Assembly: GCA_945861895.1 (NCBI GenBank)
Contig: CAMAWF010000014.1
Coordinates: 1-55,216 of the forward strand
Length of the DNA stretch: 55,216 nt
DNA from: Rhizobium sp. Q54
Lineage (GTDB): Bacteria > Pseudomonadota > Alphaproteobacteria > Rhizobiales > Xanthobacteraceae
Reading direction: 5' to 3'
Shown here: positions 46,365-55,216 of the stretch, in pieces
Layout: the number at the start of each line of letters is the position of its first letter
Numbering within the stretch: the stretch's first letter is position 1
Position numbers and translations under genes: made by a program
Notes under the pieces: model-generated
Told to the model about the DNA's origin: nothing
What the model saw: only the letters and a program-made list of their open reading frames with translations
Database searches by the model: none

Positions 46365-47954
46365 TTACCAGCCCAGGGCAATGCCGTCACGGCGGCCGTC
46401 GGCACCGCCGCGCAGCAAGCCGCGATCCCAATCGATCCAGATCGCCTGCGCGGTGCCAAGCGGATTTTCCGCGCGCTGCACATCGTGACCCAGTTTTCGC
46501 AGCCCATCCACGGCGGCGGGAGACACCGTGCCTTCAACGTGGAAAAGATCGCCGCGCGCAAAGATGCGCGGCTGGTCGATAGACTGCTGAATGCCCATGC
46601 CGTAATCCAGCACATTGGTCATGATCTGGATTTGGCCGAACGGCTGAAAATGCCCGCCGGTGACGCCGAACGGCATCACGGCTTTTCCGTTTTGCGTCAG
46701 CATCGCAGGAATGACAGTGTTGAGCGGCCGCTTGCGCCCGGCAATCGCGTTGGGATGACCCGGCGTGAGCACGAAACCGCCCGCGCGATTGTGAAACATG
46801 ACGCCCGACTTCGGGGTGGCAATGCCGCAGCCGAAATCATCGAAAATGGTATTGATCAACGACACCGTGTTGCGGTCGCGATCGACGACGGAAAGAAACG
46901 CCGTGTCGCGATGCTCCGGCATGGCAACCGGCGTGAGGTCGTTGAGCCGGCGGTCGAACGCCACACGCGCGCGTAATTGGGCCGCGTGCCCGTCCGAGAG
47001 CAGCGCCTTCACCGGCACCGAACCTGTGCGCGGATCGCCGATGAGCAAATCCCTTTCGGCATAAGCCATGCGTCCGATTTCGGCCGTCGCGTGGTAGCGC
47101 TCGACAGAATCCGGCGTCCACGATGCGAGATCGAAACCTTCCAGCGCCTTCGCCATCACCAGCGGCACGAGACCCTGGCCGTTGGGCGGGCATTCCCACA
47201 ACTCAAAGCCGCGATAGGTCGTGCTGATCGGCTCGACGTATTCCGGTTTGAAGCTGCTGAAATCGTCGAGAGTATGCAGCCCGCCGAGCGCGTGCAGTGT
47301 CTCGACCAGGTCCTGCGCGATCCATCCCGCGTAAAACGCCTCAGGCCCATCGGACGCGATGCTCCGCAATGCAGCGGCGAGCGCCGGCTGGCGGTGGATC
47401 GCGCCGGTCCGCAGCGGTTCGCCGCTGGCGAGAAAAATCTTCGCCGCCGCCGGATTGCGGCGGAGCTTTTCTGTCTGCTTGGCCCAGTCGCGCGCCACCC
47501 GCTCGGTGACCGGATAGCCTTGCTCGGCGGCCACGATTGCCGGTTGCAGCAGAGCGCCAAGCTCCATGCTGCCATGATCGGCCACCAGCCGCGCCCAGGC
47601 GGCGACGGCGCCCGGCACCGAGACCGCGTGCGCGCTTTCGGTCGCGATTTCAGAAATGCCACGCGATTTGAAGGCATCGAGCGTCGCCGCCGCCGGCGCC
47701 CAGCCCGAGCCATTGAGCGCGATGACCTTGCCCTCGCCGCCCCGCATCAGCAGCGCGAAGCAATCGCCGCCGATACCGGTTTGCGCCGGCTCGACCACAC
47801 CGAGCAGCGCCATCGCCGCAACCGCGGCATCGACCGCGTTGCCGCCGCCGCGCAAAATGTCGAGCGCCGTCAACGTCGCCAATGGATGCGACGTCGCCGC
47901 CATTGCGCTGGTGCCAAGAGCTTCGGAGCGGCCAGGCCGTTCGAAATCGCGCAT
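46365..47954 (-). CDS. Gamma-glutamyltransferase family protein
   Basis: A 529-residue Ntn-hydrolase of the gamma-glutamyltranspeptidase family. It shows TSHPLATLTALDIL and GGNAVDAAVAAM early and the processing/nucleophile Thr351 in EHRDTAFLSVVD; these are the family's large and small parts in one precursor. No signal peptide is seen, so it is probably cytoplasmic, unlike classical GGT. It would remove gamma-glutamyl or a related acyl group. Neighbours are a hydro-lyase of the D-glutamate cyclase group and an M20 peptidase. Confidence 0.9.
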   Translation of the reverse strand: MRDFERPGRSEALGTSAMAATSHPLATLTALDILRGGGNAVDAAVAAMALLGVVEPAQTGIGGDCFALLMRGGEGKVIALNGSGWAPAAATLDAFKSRGISEIATESAHAVSVPGAVAAWARLVADHGSMELGALLQPAIVAAEQGYPVTERVARDWAKQTEKLRRNPAAAKIFLASGEPLRTGAIHRQPALAAALRSIASDGPEAFYAGWIAQDLVETLHALGGLHTLDDFSSFKPEYVEPISTTYRGFELWECPPNGQGLVPLVMAKALEGFDLASWTPDSVERYHATAEIGRMAYAERDLLIGDPRTGSVPVKALLSDGHAAQLRARVAFDRRLNDLTPVAMPEHRDTAFLSVVDRDRNTVSLINTIFDDFGCGIATPKSGVMFHNRAGGFVLTPGHPNAIAGRKRPLNTVIPAMLTQNGKAVMPFGVTGGHFQPFGQIQIMTNVLDYGMGIQQSIDQPRIFARGDLFHVEGTVSPAAVDGLRKLGHDVQRAENPLGTAQAIWIDWDRGLLRGGADGRRDGIALGW

Positions 47955-47960
47955 CGGTAG

Positions 47961-48776
47961 TTACAGCACCGCGAGGCTTGCGTTACGCAAGTCGGTCATC
48001 AGCATCGAGGACGCTGCGTGCGTGATGCAGAATGACGGCTTGGCGTTCTTGACGGCAAGCTGCGGCGTCAAACCGCAGGCCCAGAATACCGGAAGTTCAT
48101 CCTCGGCCACCTCGCCGTCGCCGACGTTTTGATATCGCTTGGCAAGATCGACGCCAATGCTCGCAGGATTGCCGATATGCACCGGCGCACCGTGGACATT
48201 CGGGAATCGCGAGGTGATCTGGATGGCGCGAATGGCGTCGGCCGGCTTGAACGCCCGCATGGTCACCAGCAATGGTCCGCAGAACGGGCCTGCCGGCACG
48301 GTTTCGATATTGGTGAGATAAACTCCGGCGACGCTGTTGCGCTCCAGAAACTTCAGGCGCAATCCGGCTTCCAGCATGGCCTCTTCGAACGAGAACGAGC
48401 AGCCGAGCGCAAAGGTCACCAGATCGTCGCGCCAGAAACGGCTGATATCGGTCACCTCCTCGACGAATTCACCGTCGCGGAAAATGTGATAGCGCGGCAC
48501 ATCGGTGCGGATGTCGAGGTCTTCGGCCAGCGTCGGAAGGCGCGGATCGCCCGGATCGGAGCGCGCGATCAACGGGCACGGCTTCGAATTTCTCTGGCAG
48601 TAGAGCAGAAAATCCTCGGTCCAGGCGCGCGGGAGGATGCAGATATTGGCCTGCACATATCCTGGCGCGATGCCGGCGGTATAGCCGGTATAGCCGCCGG
48701 AACGGATGGCGCGCCGGGCCGCGCGCGGATCCGAGCGGTCCCACGTCACGGCACTTCGCAGCGGTAATCCAGACAT
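47961..48776 (-). CDS. DUF1445 putative hydro-lyase (D-glutamate cyclase-like)
   Basis: A 271-residue member of the UPF0317/DUF1445 family, with GYTGYTAGIAPGYVQANICILP near the N-terminus, a CQRNSKPCPLIA stretch, and VHIGNPASIGVDLAKR. The mammalian relative converts D-glutamate to 5-oxoproline, so a dehydration or cyclisation reaction is expected. It is the first gene of the minus-strand unit with the gamma-glutamyltransferase-like and M20 genes, which hints at glutamyl chemistry. Its promoter region is shared with the binding-protein operon. Confidence 0.85.
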   Translation of the reverse strand: MSGLPLRSAVTWDRSDPRAARRAIRSGGYTGYTAGIAPGYVQANICILPRAWTEDFLLYCQRNSKPCPLIARSDPGDPRLPTLAEDLDIRTDVPRYHIFRDGEFVEEVTDISRFWRDDLVTFALGCSFSFEEAMLEAGLRLKFLERNSVAGVYLTNIETVPAGPFCGPLLVTMRAFKPADAIRAIQITSRFPNVHGAPVHIGNPASIGVDLAKRYQNVGDGEVAEDELPVFWACGLTPQLAVKNAKPSFCITHAASSMLMTDLRNASLAVL

Positions 48777-48851
48777 CGGACCTGCCGAAGGTTGTAGCCT
48801 GTTGATGCGGCAACGCGCCTATTCGGGCTTGCCGGCAAGGCGTTTGCAATC

Positions 48852-48863
48852 TTGTATACTAAA
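48852..48863 (+). promoter_or_regulatory. Operator-like motif TTGTATACTAAA with -10 box
   Basis: This is the same 12-mer as at 41766-41777, pointing to the binding-protein gene at 48948. TATACT at 48855-48860 is a good -10 but no strong -35 is visible at the right distance. A small inverted repeat, AAATC-N4-GATTT at 48861-48874, overlaps it. It lies in the gap shared with the divergent hydro-lyase gene. Confidence 0.55.
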
Positions 48864-48947
48864 TCATACGATTTGGCCCCTTGGGTCAAGATAGGTTCAT
48901 GCGATGCCTCGCAAGTTGGCGCGGCCAGTAGCGGCAAGGAGATGGCG

Positions 48948-49937
48948 ATGAACAATATCCAGATCACATTCCGAAAGTTTGCGCGCGGCGCGGCGATTTT
49001 GCTTGCTCTCGTCTTGGCGCCCAGCGTCAAAGCCGCCGACAGCGTCTCGTTGATCACCGATTTTGGCTTCAACGGCCGCCATGCCTATTATTTCGTTGCG
49101 ATCGAAAAAGGATATTACAAGGACGCCGGTTTCGAAGTGAAAGTTCTCGGCGGCAAGGGCTCGGTCGATGCGATCCGCCAGGTCGGCGCCGGCAATGCGA
49201 CCTTCGGCTTCGCCGATGCCGGTTCGCTGATGCTGGCCCGCGCCAACGACGCCATCCCGGTGAAGCTCGTCGCCGTTGTCTATGCCAAGCCGCCGCAGGC
49301 GATTTTTTGCAGCGAGGACGCAGGGCTGAAGACGGCGAAAGATCTTGAAGGCAAATCGATCGCCAATCCGGCCGGCGGATCGATACCGGACATGTTTCCG
49401 GCCTTTGCCAAGGCAGCCGGCATTGATATCGCCAAAGTGACTTGGGTAGTGGCCGATAGTTCGGCGCTGCCCGGTCTGCTTGCCACCGGCAAGGTGCCGT
49501 GTGTCGGACAATTCACCGTCGGCGAACCTCTGCTGCGGGCGCGCTTGGCGCCAAAGAAACTCATTCGCTTCGCCTATTCCGACCCCGGCCTGAGCTATTA
49601 CGGCAACGGCATCATCGCGACCGAGGCGACGATCAAAAGCAATCCCGACCTCGTGCGCCGTTTCGTGGCGGCAACGATCAAGGGCATGAAGACCGCCTTC
49701 GCCAATCCCGCTGAAGCCGGCGCAATCATGAACAAGTTCCATCCGCAGGTGGAGGTCGAAATTGCAAAGGGCGAGATCCAATCGGTGGCTGAACTCGCCG
49801 ACATCAAGGGCAAGCCGCTGGGGGAAATCGACCCCGCCCGCATCCAAGCCACCCTCGATGTCGTCAATGGCGCTTTCAAGCTGAAGAATCCCGTTGTAGC
49901 GAACGATGTCTATGTGCCGGGGTTCGTCGCGAAGTGA
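48948..49937 (+). CDS. ABC transporter substrate-binding protein (NMT1/SsuA type)
   Basis: A 329-residue periplasmic protein counted from the ATG at 48948 because AGGAG lies 6 bases upstream. Its signal peptide is about residues 1-28 (MNNIQITFRKF, ILLALVLAPSVKA). The mature part has TDFGFNGRHAYYFVAIEKGYY and ATFGFADAGSLMLARAN, close to the pattern of the protein at 35046. The membrane parts are probably the permease and ATPase at 40001-41577, since the upstream motif is shared. It is the first gene of a four-gene operon. Confidence 0.92.
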   Translation: MNNIQITFRKFARGAAILLALVLAPSVKAADSVSLITDFGFNGRHAYYFVAIEKGYYKDAGFEVKVLGGKGSVDAIRQVGAGNATFGFADAGSLMLARANDAIPVKLVAVVYAKPPQAIFCSEDAGLKTAKDLEGKSIANPAGGSIPDMFPAFAKAAGIDIAKVTWVVADSSALPGLLATGKVPCVGQFTVGEPLLRARLAPKKLIRFAYSDPGLSYYGNGIIATEATIKSNPDLVRRFVAATIKGMKTAFANPAEAGAIMNKFHPQVEVEIAKGEIQSVAELADIKGKPLGEIDPARIQATLDVVNGAFKLKNPVVANDVYVPGFVAK

Positions 49938-49972
49938 AGTGTTGACGGCGACAAGGTCAAGCGAGGTAATCC

Positions 49973-50905
49973 GTGAAGTCAGCGCGTGTTGCCGTGCCGG
50001 ACCTTGTCTCCAACTCTTACTTTCCGGCGATTGCCGCAATCGCGCTCGATCTCTTCGCCAAGGAAGGGCTCGACGCGGAATACAAGCTTATTTTTCCCAA
50101 CTACAAGACCTACGAGGCCCTGCGCGACGGCGACGTTGATTTCGTCGCGGGGCCCGCGCATGTCGTCTTGCGCGTGTTTCACGAATGGAAGGGCGCCAAA
50201 ATGCTGGCGGCGCTGGCGCAGGGGACTTACTGGCTGCTGGTGATGCGCGCCGATCTCGATGCAAAATCTGGCGACATCGATGCAGTGAAAGGCCGCACGA
50301 TCGGCGCCGCGCCGCTGGTGGAAACGGCGCTCAGATACATGTTGTCGGAATCCGGAATCGATCTCGAACGCGATGGCGTTCGCATCGTCGGCGTTCCCGG
50401 AACCCATGAGCGTGGCGTGTCCTTCGGCGTCGCCGCCGCCAAGGCGCTCGAAGCGGGACAAATCGATGGATTTTGGGCAAACGCCATGGGGGCGCAGAAT
50501 GCCATCGCTCGCGGCATCGGCAAAGTGGTCCTCGACGTGCGCCGCGGGGTCGGACCGAAGGATGCGTTTTACTACACGCTGCCGGTGCTGGTGACGAGCG
50601 ACCGCACGATCGAGCGCGACCCCGAAATGGTGGCCGCCGGCTTGCGCGCGGTCGTGGCTGCGCAACGTGCGCTGAAAAAGGACGTCAGTCTCGCCACCAC
50701 GGTCGGCCGGAAATTTTTTCCCGCCACCGAAGCCGAGACGATTGCCGAGGTGGTCGCGCGCGATCTTCCCTATTACACACCGGAGATCACCGATGAGGCG
50801 CTCGCTGGATTAAACCGCTTTACCAAGGCAACCGGTCTGTTGGAGGGATCGCCCTCGCGAGAACAAATGGTTGCAACTCAGTTCAGTCATCTTTGGCTAT
50901 CGTAG
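49973..50905 (+). CDS. NMT1-like substrate-binding protein without signal peptide
   Basis: A 310-residue protein starting at a GTG (49973) with GAGG upstream. The fold pattern is that of NMT1/THI5-type binding proteins ([20 protein letters not shown], then [17 protein letters not shown]). No export signal is seen; the chain begins directly with [14 protein letters not shown]. It may act in the cytoplasm as a sensor or enzyme, or the true start may be missed. It follows the exported binding protein by 36 bp. Confidence 0.8.
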   Translation: MKSARVAVPDLVSNSYFPAIAAIALDLFAKEGLDAEYKLIFPNYKTYEALRDGDVDFVAGPAHVVLRVFHEWKGAKMLAALAQGTYWLLVMRADLDAKSGDIDAVKGRTIGAAPLVETALRYMLSESGIDLERDGVRIVGVPGTHERGVSFGVAAAKALEAGQIDGFWANAMGAQNAIARGIGKVVLDVRRGVGPKDAFYYTLPVLVTSDRTIERDPEMVAAGLRAVVAAQRALKKDVSLATTVGRKFFPATEAETIAEVVARDLPYYTPEITDEALAGLNRFTKATGLLEGSPSREQMVATQFSHLWLS

Positions 50906-50967
50906 GCGGCAGCGGCCCGCATCGCCGGGCGTTGCGCGAGATTGTCTGCACGGAAAAGGAATATGTA

Positions 50968-52469
<1,502 letters not shown>

Positions 52470-52473
<4 letters not shown>

Positions 52474-53765
52474 CCGAACCCACGCAACTTTTCGTTTGCC
52501 ACGGTTGCGGCGCGACCGTCGATATCGCCCGCAACCTGCCATTTGCCTGCCCGAATGCCGGACGCAAGGGCGACGACACCGACCATGTTCTCATTCCGGC
52601 GGGCGATGAAAAATCCTTCGCCGCGGGATCGGAACCCAATCCATTTCTGCGATATCGCAATTTGCTTTCGCCCTACCGGCTGGCCCGTTCGGCGGGGCTT
52701 TCGGACAATGCCTGGGCGGAGTTCGTCGGAACGATGGACAGAGCGCTGCTGGCTGTCGATGGCCGCGGGTTCCGCACCACGCCGATGATACCGCAGCCCG
52801 CATTGGCCAAGGCGCTCGCGCTCACCGGTGAACTCTGGGTCAAGAATGAAACCGGCAACGTCGCCGGCTCCCACAAGGGCCGTCACCTCATGGGCGTGAT
52901 GCTTTACCTTCGCGTCATTGAAGCGGCCAAACTTCCCGCTGCCTCGGGCTTGAAAGCGCGCCGGCTGGCCATCGCATCGTGTGGCAATGCGGCGCTTGCT
53001 GCCGCGGTCATTGCGCGCGCCGCCGACTGGCCGCTCGACGTGTTCATCCCGCGCGACGCCAATCTCAACGTCGTCAAACGGCTCAAGGAATTAAACGCCA
53101 CCATCATCGTCTGCGAACGCCAGCCCGGCGAGAGCGGCGACCCATGTATCCGGGAATTCCGCCGGGTGGTCGAGCGCGGCGCCATATCGTTCGGCGTGCA
53201 AGGCACCGAAAACGGCCTCGCGATCGAAGGCGGACGCACACTGGCATTCGAGATGGCGGAAGCTTTCCACGCAGCGGGAACCGCGCCCGCGGCTCTGTTC
53301 GTGCAGGTCGGCGGCGGCGCGCTGGCAAGCGCGCTCTCGCAAGGCTTTGCAATCGCCGCCGCCCACGGCGCCCTGCCCCACCGGCCACGGCTGATGACGG
53401 TGCAGACGGCGGGTTGCGCGCCGCTGGCGCGCGCCTGGCAACTGTTGGCGGGCATCGAATTGACCGAGGCGGTCCACCATCGTTCCCGCTTCATGCAGCC
53501 GTGGGCGACCACGCCCGTCAGTCTCGCGCAGGGCATCCTCGATGACGAAACTTACGACTGGTGGGAGATCGCCAAAGGAATGCGCGAGACCGGCGGCGCA
53601 CCGCTGGTCATCGACGAAGGCGCCATAATGCGCGCGCATGCCATGGCGCACGCGCATACCAAGATCGCCGTCTCGGCAACCGGCACGGCGGGGCTGGCCG
53701 GGCTTCTGGCGGCGGCGCCACTTCATGAGCCGGTGGCGGTCGTGTTCTCAGGGGCCGAAATATAA
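52470..53765 (+). CDS. PLP-dependent threonine-synthase-like enzyme
   Basis: A 431-residue fold-type II PLP protein. The ATG at 52470 overlaps the previous stop (ATGA); an open frame further upstream is only read-through. Residues 8-28 form a zinc-ribbon-like head with three cysteines (CHGCG and CP) where four are usual. Lys136 in GSHKGRH is the PLP lysine, [12 protein letters not shown] holds the substrate loop, and GGGALASAL binds the phosphate. Beta-elimination or replacement on an amino acid is likely. It is the last gene before the attachment site. Confidence 0.88.
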
Positions 53766-54003
53766 CGCGCGCGATAACGAAGCGCTGGTGAAGAAAATTG
53801 GTCACCGCAGGATGAGTTTGGTGGGCGCAGCAGGGCTCGAACCTGCGACCCGCTGATTAAGAGTCAGAATTTATAGCTGCACACTGCTTCGCATGGTGAC
53901 CGTTTTCAGTAATTTCTCCTTGTGCTACAAGGCCTTCCAGCGACATACCAATCCACGGCTCTGCGCTCCAACACCCCATTCCGCTGAAGCTAGGCAGAAG
54001 CTA
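53766..54003. other. Attachment-site region between PLP gene and right integrase
   Basis: The 238-bp gap contains the tRNA-Lys 3' fragment at 53819-53867. Beyond it, the sequence turns to AT-richer DNA with no gene until the integrase start at 54004. Confidence 0.6.
53819..53867 (-). pseudogene. 3' fragment of tRNA-Lys(CTT), probable att core
   Basis: Read on the minus strand this is the last 49 bases of a tRNA: an anticodon stem CTGA/TCAG around the loop CTCTTAA (anticodon CTT, lysine), the variable region, a T-arm with GGTTCGAGCC, and the acceptor 3' strand ending in ACCA. The D-arm and 5' acceptor strand are missing; after 53867 the sequence is unrelated. This is what remains at one end of an element that integrated into the 3' part of a tRNA-Lys gene. 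The integrase begins 137 bp to the right. Confidence 0.85.
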
Positions 54004-55140
54004 ATGCGCCTGACCGATATCTCCCTGCGGACGCTTGCAGCGCCAGCAAAAGGGCAAAAGCTCTATTACGACGACGGCCTGCCGTCGTTTGGCTGCCGCG
54101 TCTCGCAAGGCGGCACGCGCTCGTTCTTTGTCCAATGCGGACCAAACCGCCAATTCATTACCATCGGCAAATATCCGGTCATCTCGCTCGCGGACGCTCG
54201 TGCTGAAGCCAAACGTTTGCTTGCCGAAAAAACTCTCGGCAAGCATCGCCCCCGCAGCATTCCGTTCGATGAGGCGAAAGCAACATTCCTCGCCGCCTGC
54301 AAGGAGAAGAACAGGCCCCGCACGGTTTACGATTACACTCGCCTCCTGGACCGACATTTTAAGTTTGGCCGGATGCAGCTTTCCGACATTAGCGCCCATG
54401 ACATCAACAAAAAGATCGACCGGATCGCAGCACCGGCAGAGCGCCGCTATGCCACCGTGATCATCAAGTCGTTCTTCCGATGGGCTTATCAAAAATCCTA
54501 TATTGATCATCAGCCCCATGAACGGCTGATCACTCAGCAAGCCAACACCCGCTCGCGGATACTATCTGAGGACGAGCTCCGCGCGGTCTGGACCGCTGCC
54601 GGACATTGTGGACGCTTTGGTGTTATCGTGAAATGTCTCATTCTGACCGGGCAGCGCCGTGGCGAAATCGCCGCGCTTAGCGTCGAATACATCAAGGGCG
54701 ATCTATGCACGCTTCCGGCGACACTGACGAAAAATGCCAGGGACCATACGTTTCCGATTGGCAGGATCACTGAGTCGCTGCTCTGCGAGTTATTGGCAAG
54801 CTCGCCGCCATCCAGCATGGTCTTTGCCGCACGCAGCACGCCTGTAAAACCCTTCAACGGCTGGTCGAAAGCCAAGAAAACGCTTGATGCGTTGTCGCAA
54901 GTAAACGGTTGGACGCTGCATGATCTGCGCAGAACCTTTGCCACCAGACTCGCCGAACTGGGTATCGCACCACACATCATCGAGCGGCTGCTCAATCACG
55001 TCAGCGGCCAGATTTCGGGGGTGGCTGCTATCTATAATCGTTTCCAATACGTCAGCGAAATGCGCGAAGCCATCGTCAAATGGGAAGTGCATCTTTCGCG
55101 CCTGCTCGCAGACAACAAGACCGCTGATCGCGCTGCCTAG
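54004..55140 (+). CDS. Tyrosine-type site-specific integrase (DUF4102 class)
   Basis: A 378-residue recombinase counted from the ATG at 54004 (MRLTDISL), which matches the usual start of the arm-binding domain; an upstream start at 53893 is less likely. Catalytic residues are Arg218 (TGQRRGE), Lys243, His306-x-x-Arg309 (HDLRRTF), His332 (NHVSG) and Tyr344 (AIYNRF), so it looks active. It reads rightward, away from the catabolic genes, next to the tRNA-Lys fragment, and marks the beginning of a second element. It shares layout and several exact motifs with the integrase at 1502-2626. Confidence 0.95.
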   Translation: MRLTDISLRTLAAPAKGQKLYYDDGLPSFGCRVSQGGTRSFFVQCGPNRQFITIGKYPVISLADARAEAKRLLAEKTLGKHRPRSIPFDEAKATFLAACKEKNRPRTVYDYTRLLDRHFKFGRMQLSDISAHDINKKIDRIAAPAERRYATVIIKSFFRWAYQKSYIDHQPHERLITQQANTRSRILSEDELRAVWTAAGHCGRFGVIVKCLILTGQRRGEIAALSVEYIKGDLCTLPATLTKNARDHTFPIGRITESLLCELLASSPPSSMVFAARSTPVKPFNGWSKAKKTLDALSQVNGWTLHDLRRTFATRLAELGIAPHIIERLLNHVSGQISGVAAIYNRFQYVSEMREAIVKWEVHLSRLLADNKTADRAA

Positions 55141-55216
55141 AGCAGCCGGAAGCACGGTCGCCATGTGTCGCTATGTGCACATTGTAGCGTGCACGATATG
55201 CGCCTATGTTTCTTCT
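55141..55216. other. Window end, start of the right-hand element
   Basis: The last 76 bp after the integrase stop contain no recognisable feature. Two short GTGCAC-type inverted sequences are present, but too little is visible to interpret. Confidence 0.2.

Overview
The window looks like the chromosome of an alphaproteobacterium of the Hyphomicrobiales (Bradyrhizobium, Rhodopseudomonas or Xanthobacteraceae type). The clues are high GC, Rhizobiales-style signal peptides, many NMT1/SsuA-type periplasmic binding proteins, FCD-type GntR regulators and amidohydrolases. Gene names rest on motifs read by eye; no database search was run.

Layout. (1) Positions 1-2626 are the end of an integrated element: a 320-bp stretch packed with hairpins, three 24-bp iteron-like repeats, a winged-helix Rep-like protein, a coiled-coil DNA-binding-type protein and a tyrosine integrase pointing left. 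(2) Positions 2807-15630 are backbone: a polytopic membrane protein, an orphan binding protein, small secreted proteins, exbB-exbD-tonB, a NlpC/P60-like secreted protein and a 2046-residue secreted protein made of 58 tandem tetratricopeptide repeats. (3) Positions 15637-30840, almost all on the minus strand, are a catabolic cluster for cyclic amides or N-heterocycles. It holds a ring-opening amidohydrolase of the cyanuric acid hydrolase/barbiturase family, an amidase, a CodA/AtzC-like amidohydrolase, a dihydropyrimidinase/hydantoinase-like enzyme, a RutB/BiuH-like cysteine hydrolase, a cyclase, an MBL hydrolase, a RidA protein, an Ldh2-type dehydrogenase, cupins, an ACMSD-like amidohydrolase, a dienelactone hydrolase and a GntR regulator. 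(4) Positions 31016-37688, on the plus strand, hold a triple-RidA fusion protein, a flavin monooxygenase, an SDR and a complete NMT1-type ABC transporter. (5) Positions 37693-53765 hold a second catabolic module: a creatinase-like M24 protein, a cupin, a GntR regulator, an ABC permease and ATPase, a zinc-type dehydrogenase, an NDP-forming acyl-CoA synthetase pair, an M20 peptidase, a gamma-glutamyltransferase-like protein, a DUF1445 hydro-lyase, two binding proteins and two PLP enzymes. (6) At 53819-53867 lies a 3' fragment of a tRNA-Lys gene, followed by a second integrase pointing right, which marks the start of another integrated element.

How it fits together. The two related integrases face outward, so 2.7-53.8 kb is best read as backbone, or an older island, between two insertions. 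The catabolic genes suggest import of a small nitrogenous compound by NMT1-type transporters. Oxidation and deamination would follow, then opening of a cyclic imide, hydrolysis of the resulting ureides or amides, and entry into central metabolism through acyl-CoA formation. The substrate cannot be read from sequence; pyrimidine, barbiturate, hydantoin or triazine-like rings are the best guesses for the first module. A 12-bp motif (TTGTATACTAAA) containing a good -10 box lies upstream of both halves of the split transporter in module 5, so those halves are probably co-regulated, plausibly by the FCD-GntR protein encoded there.
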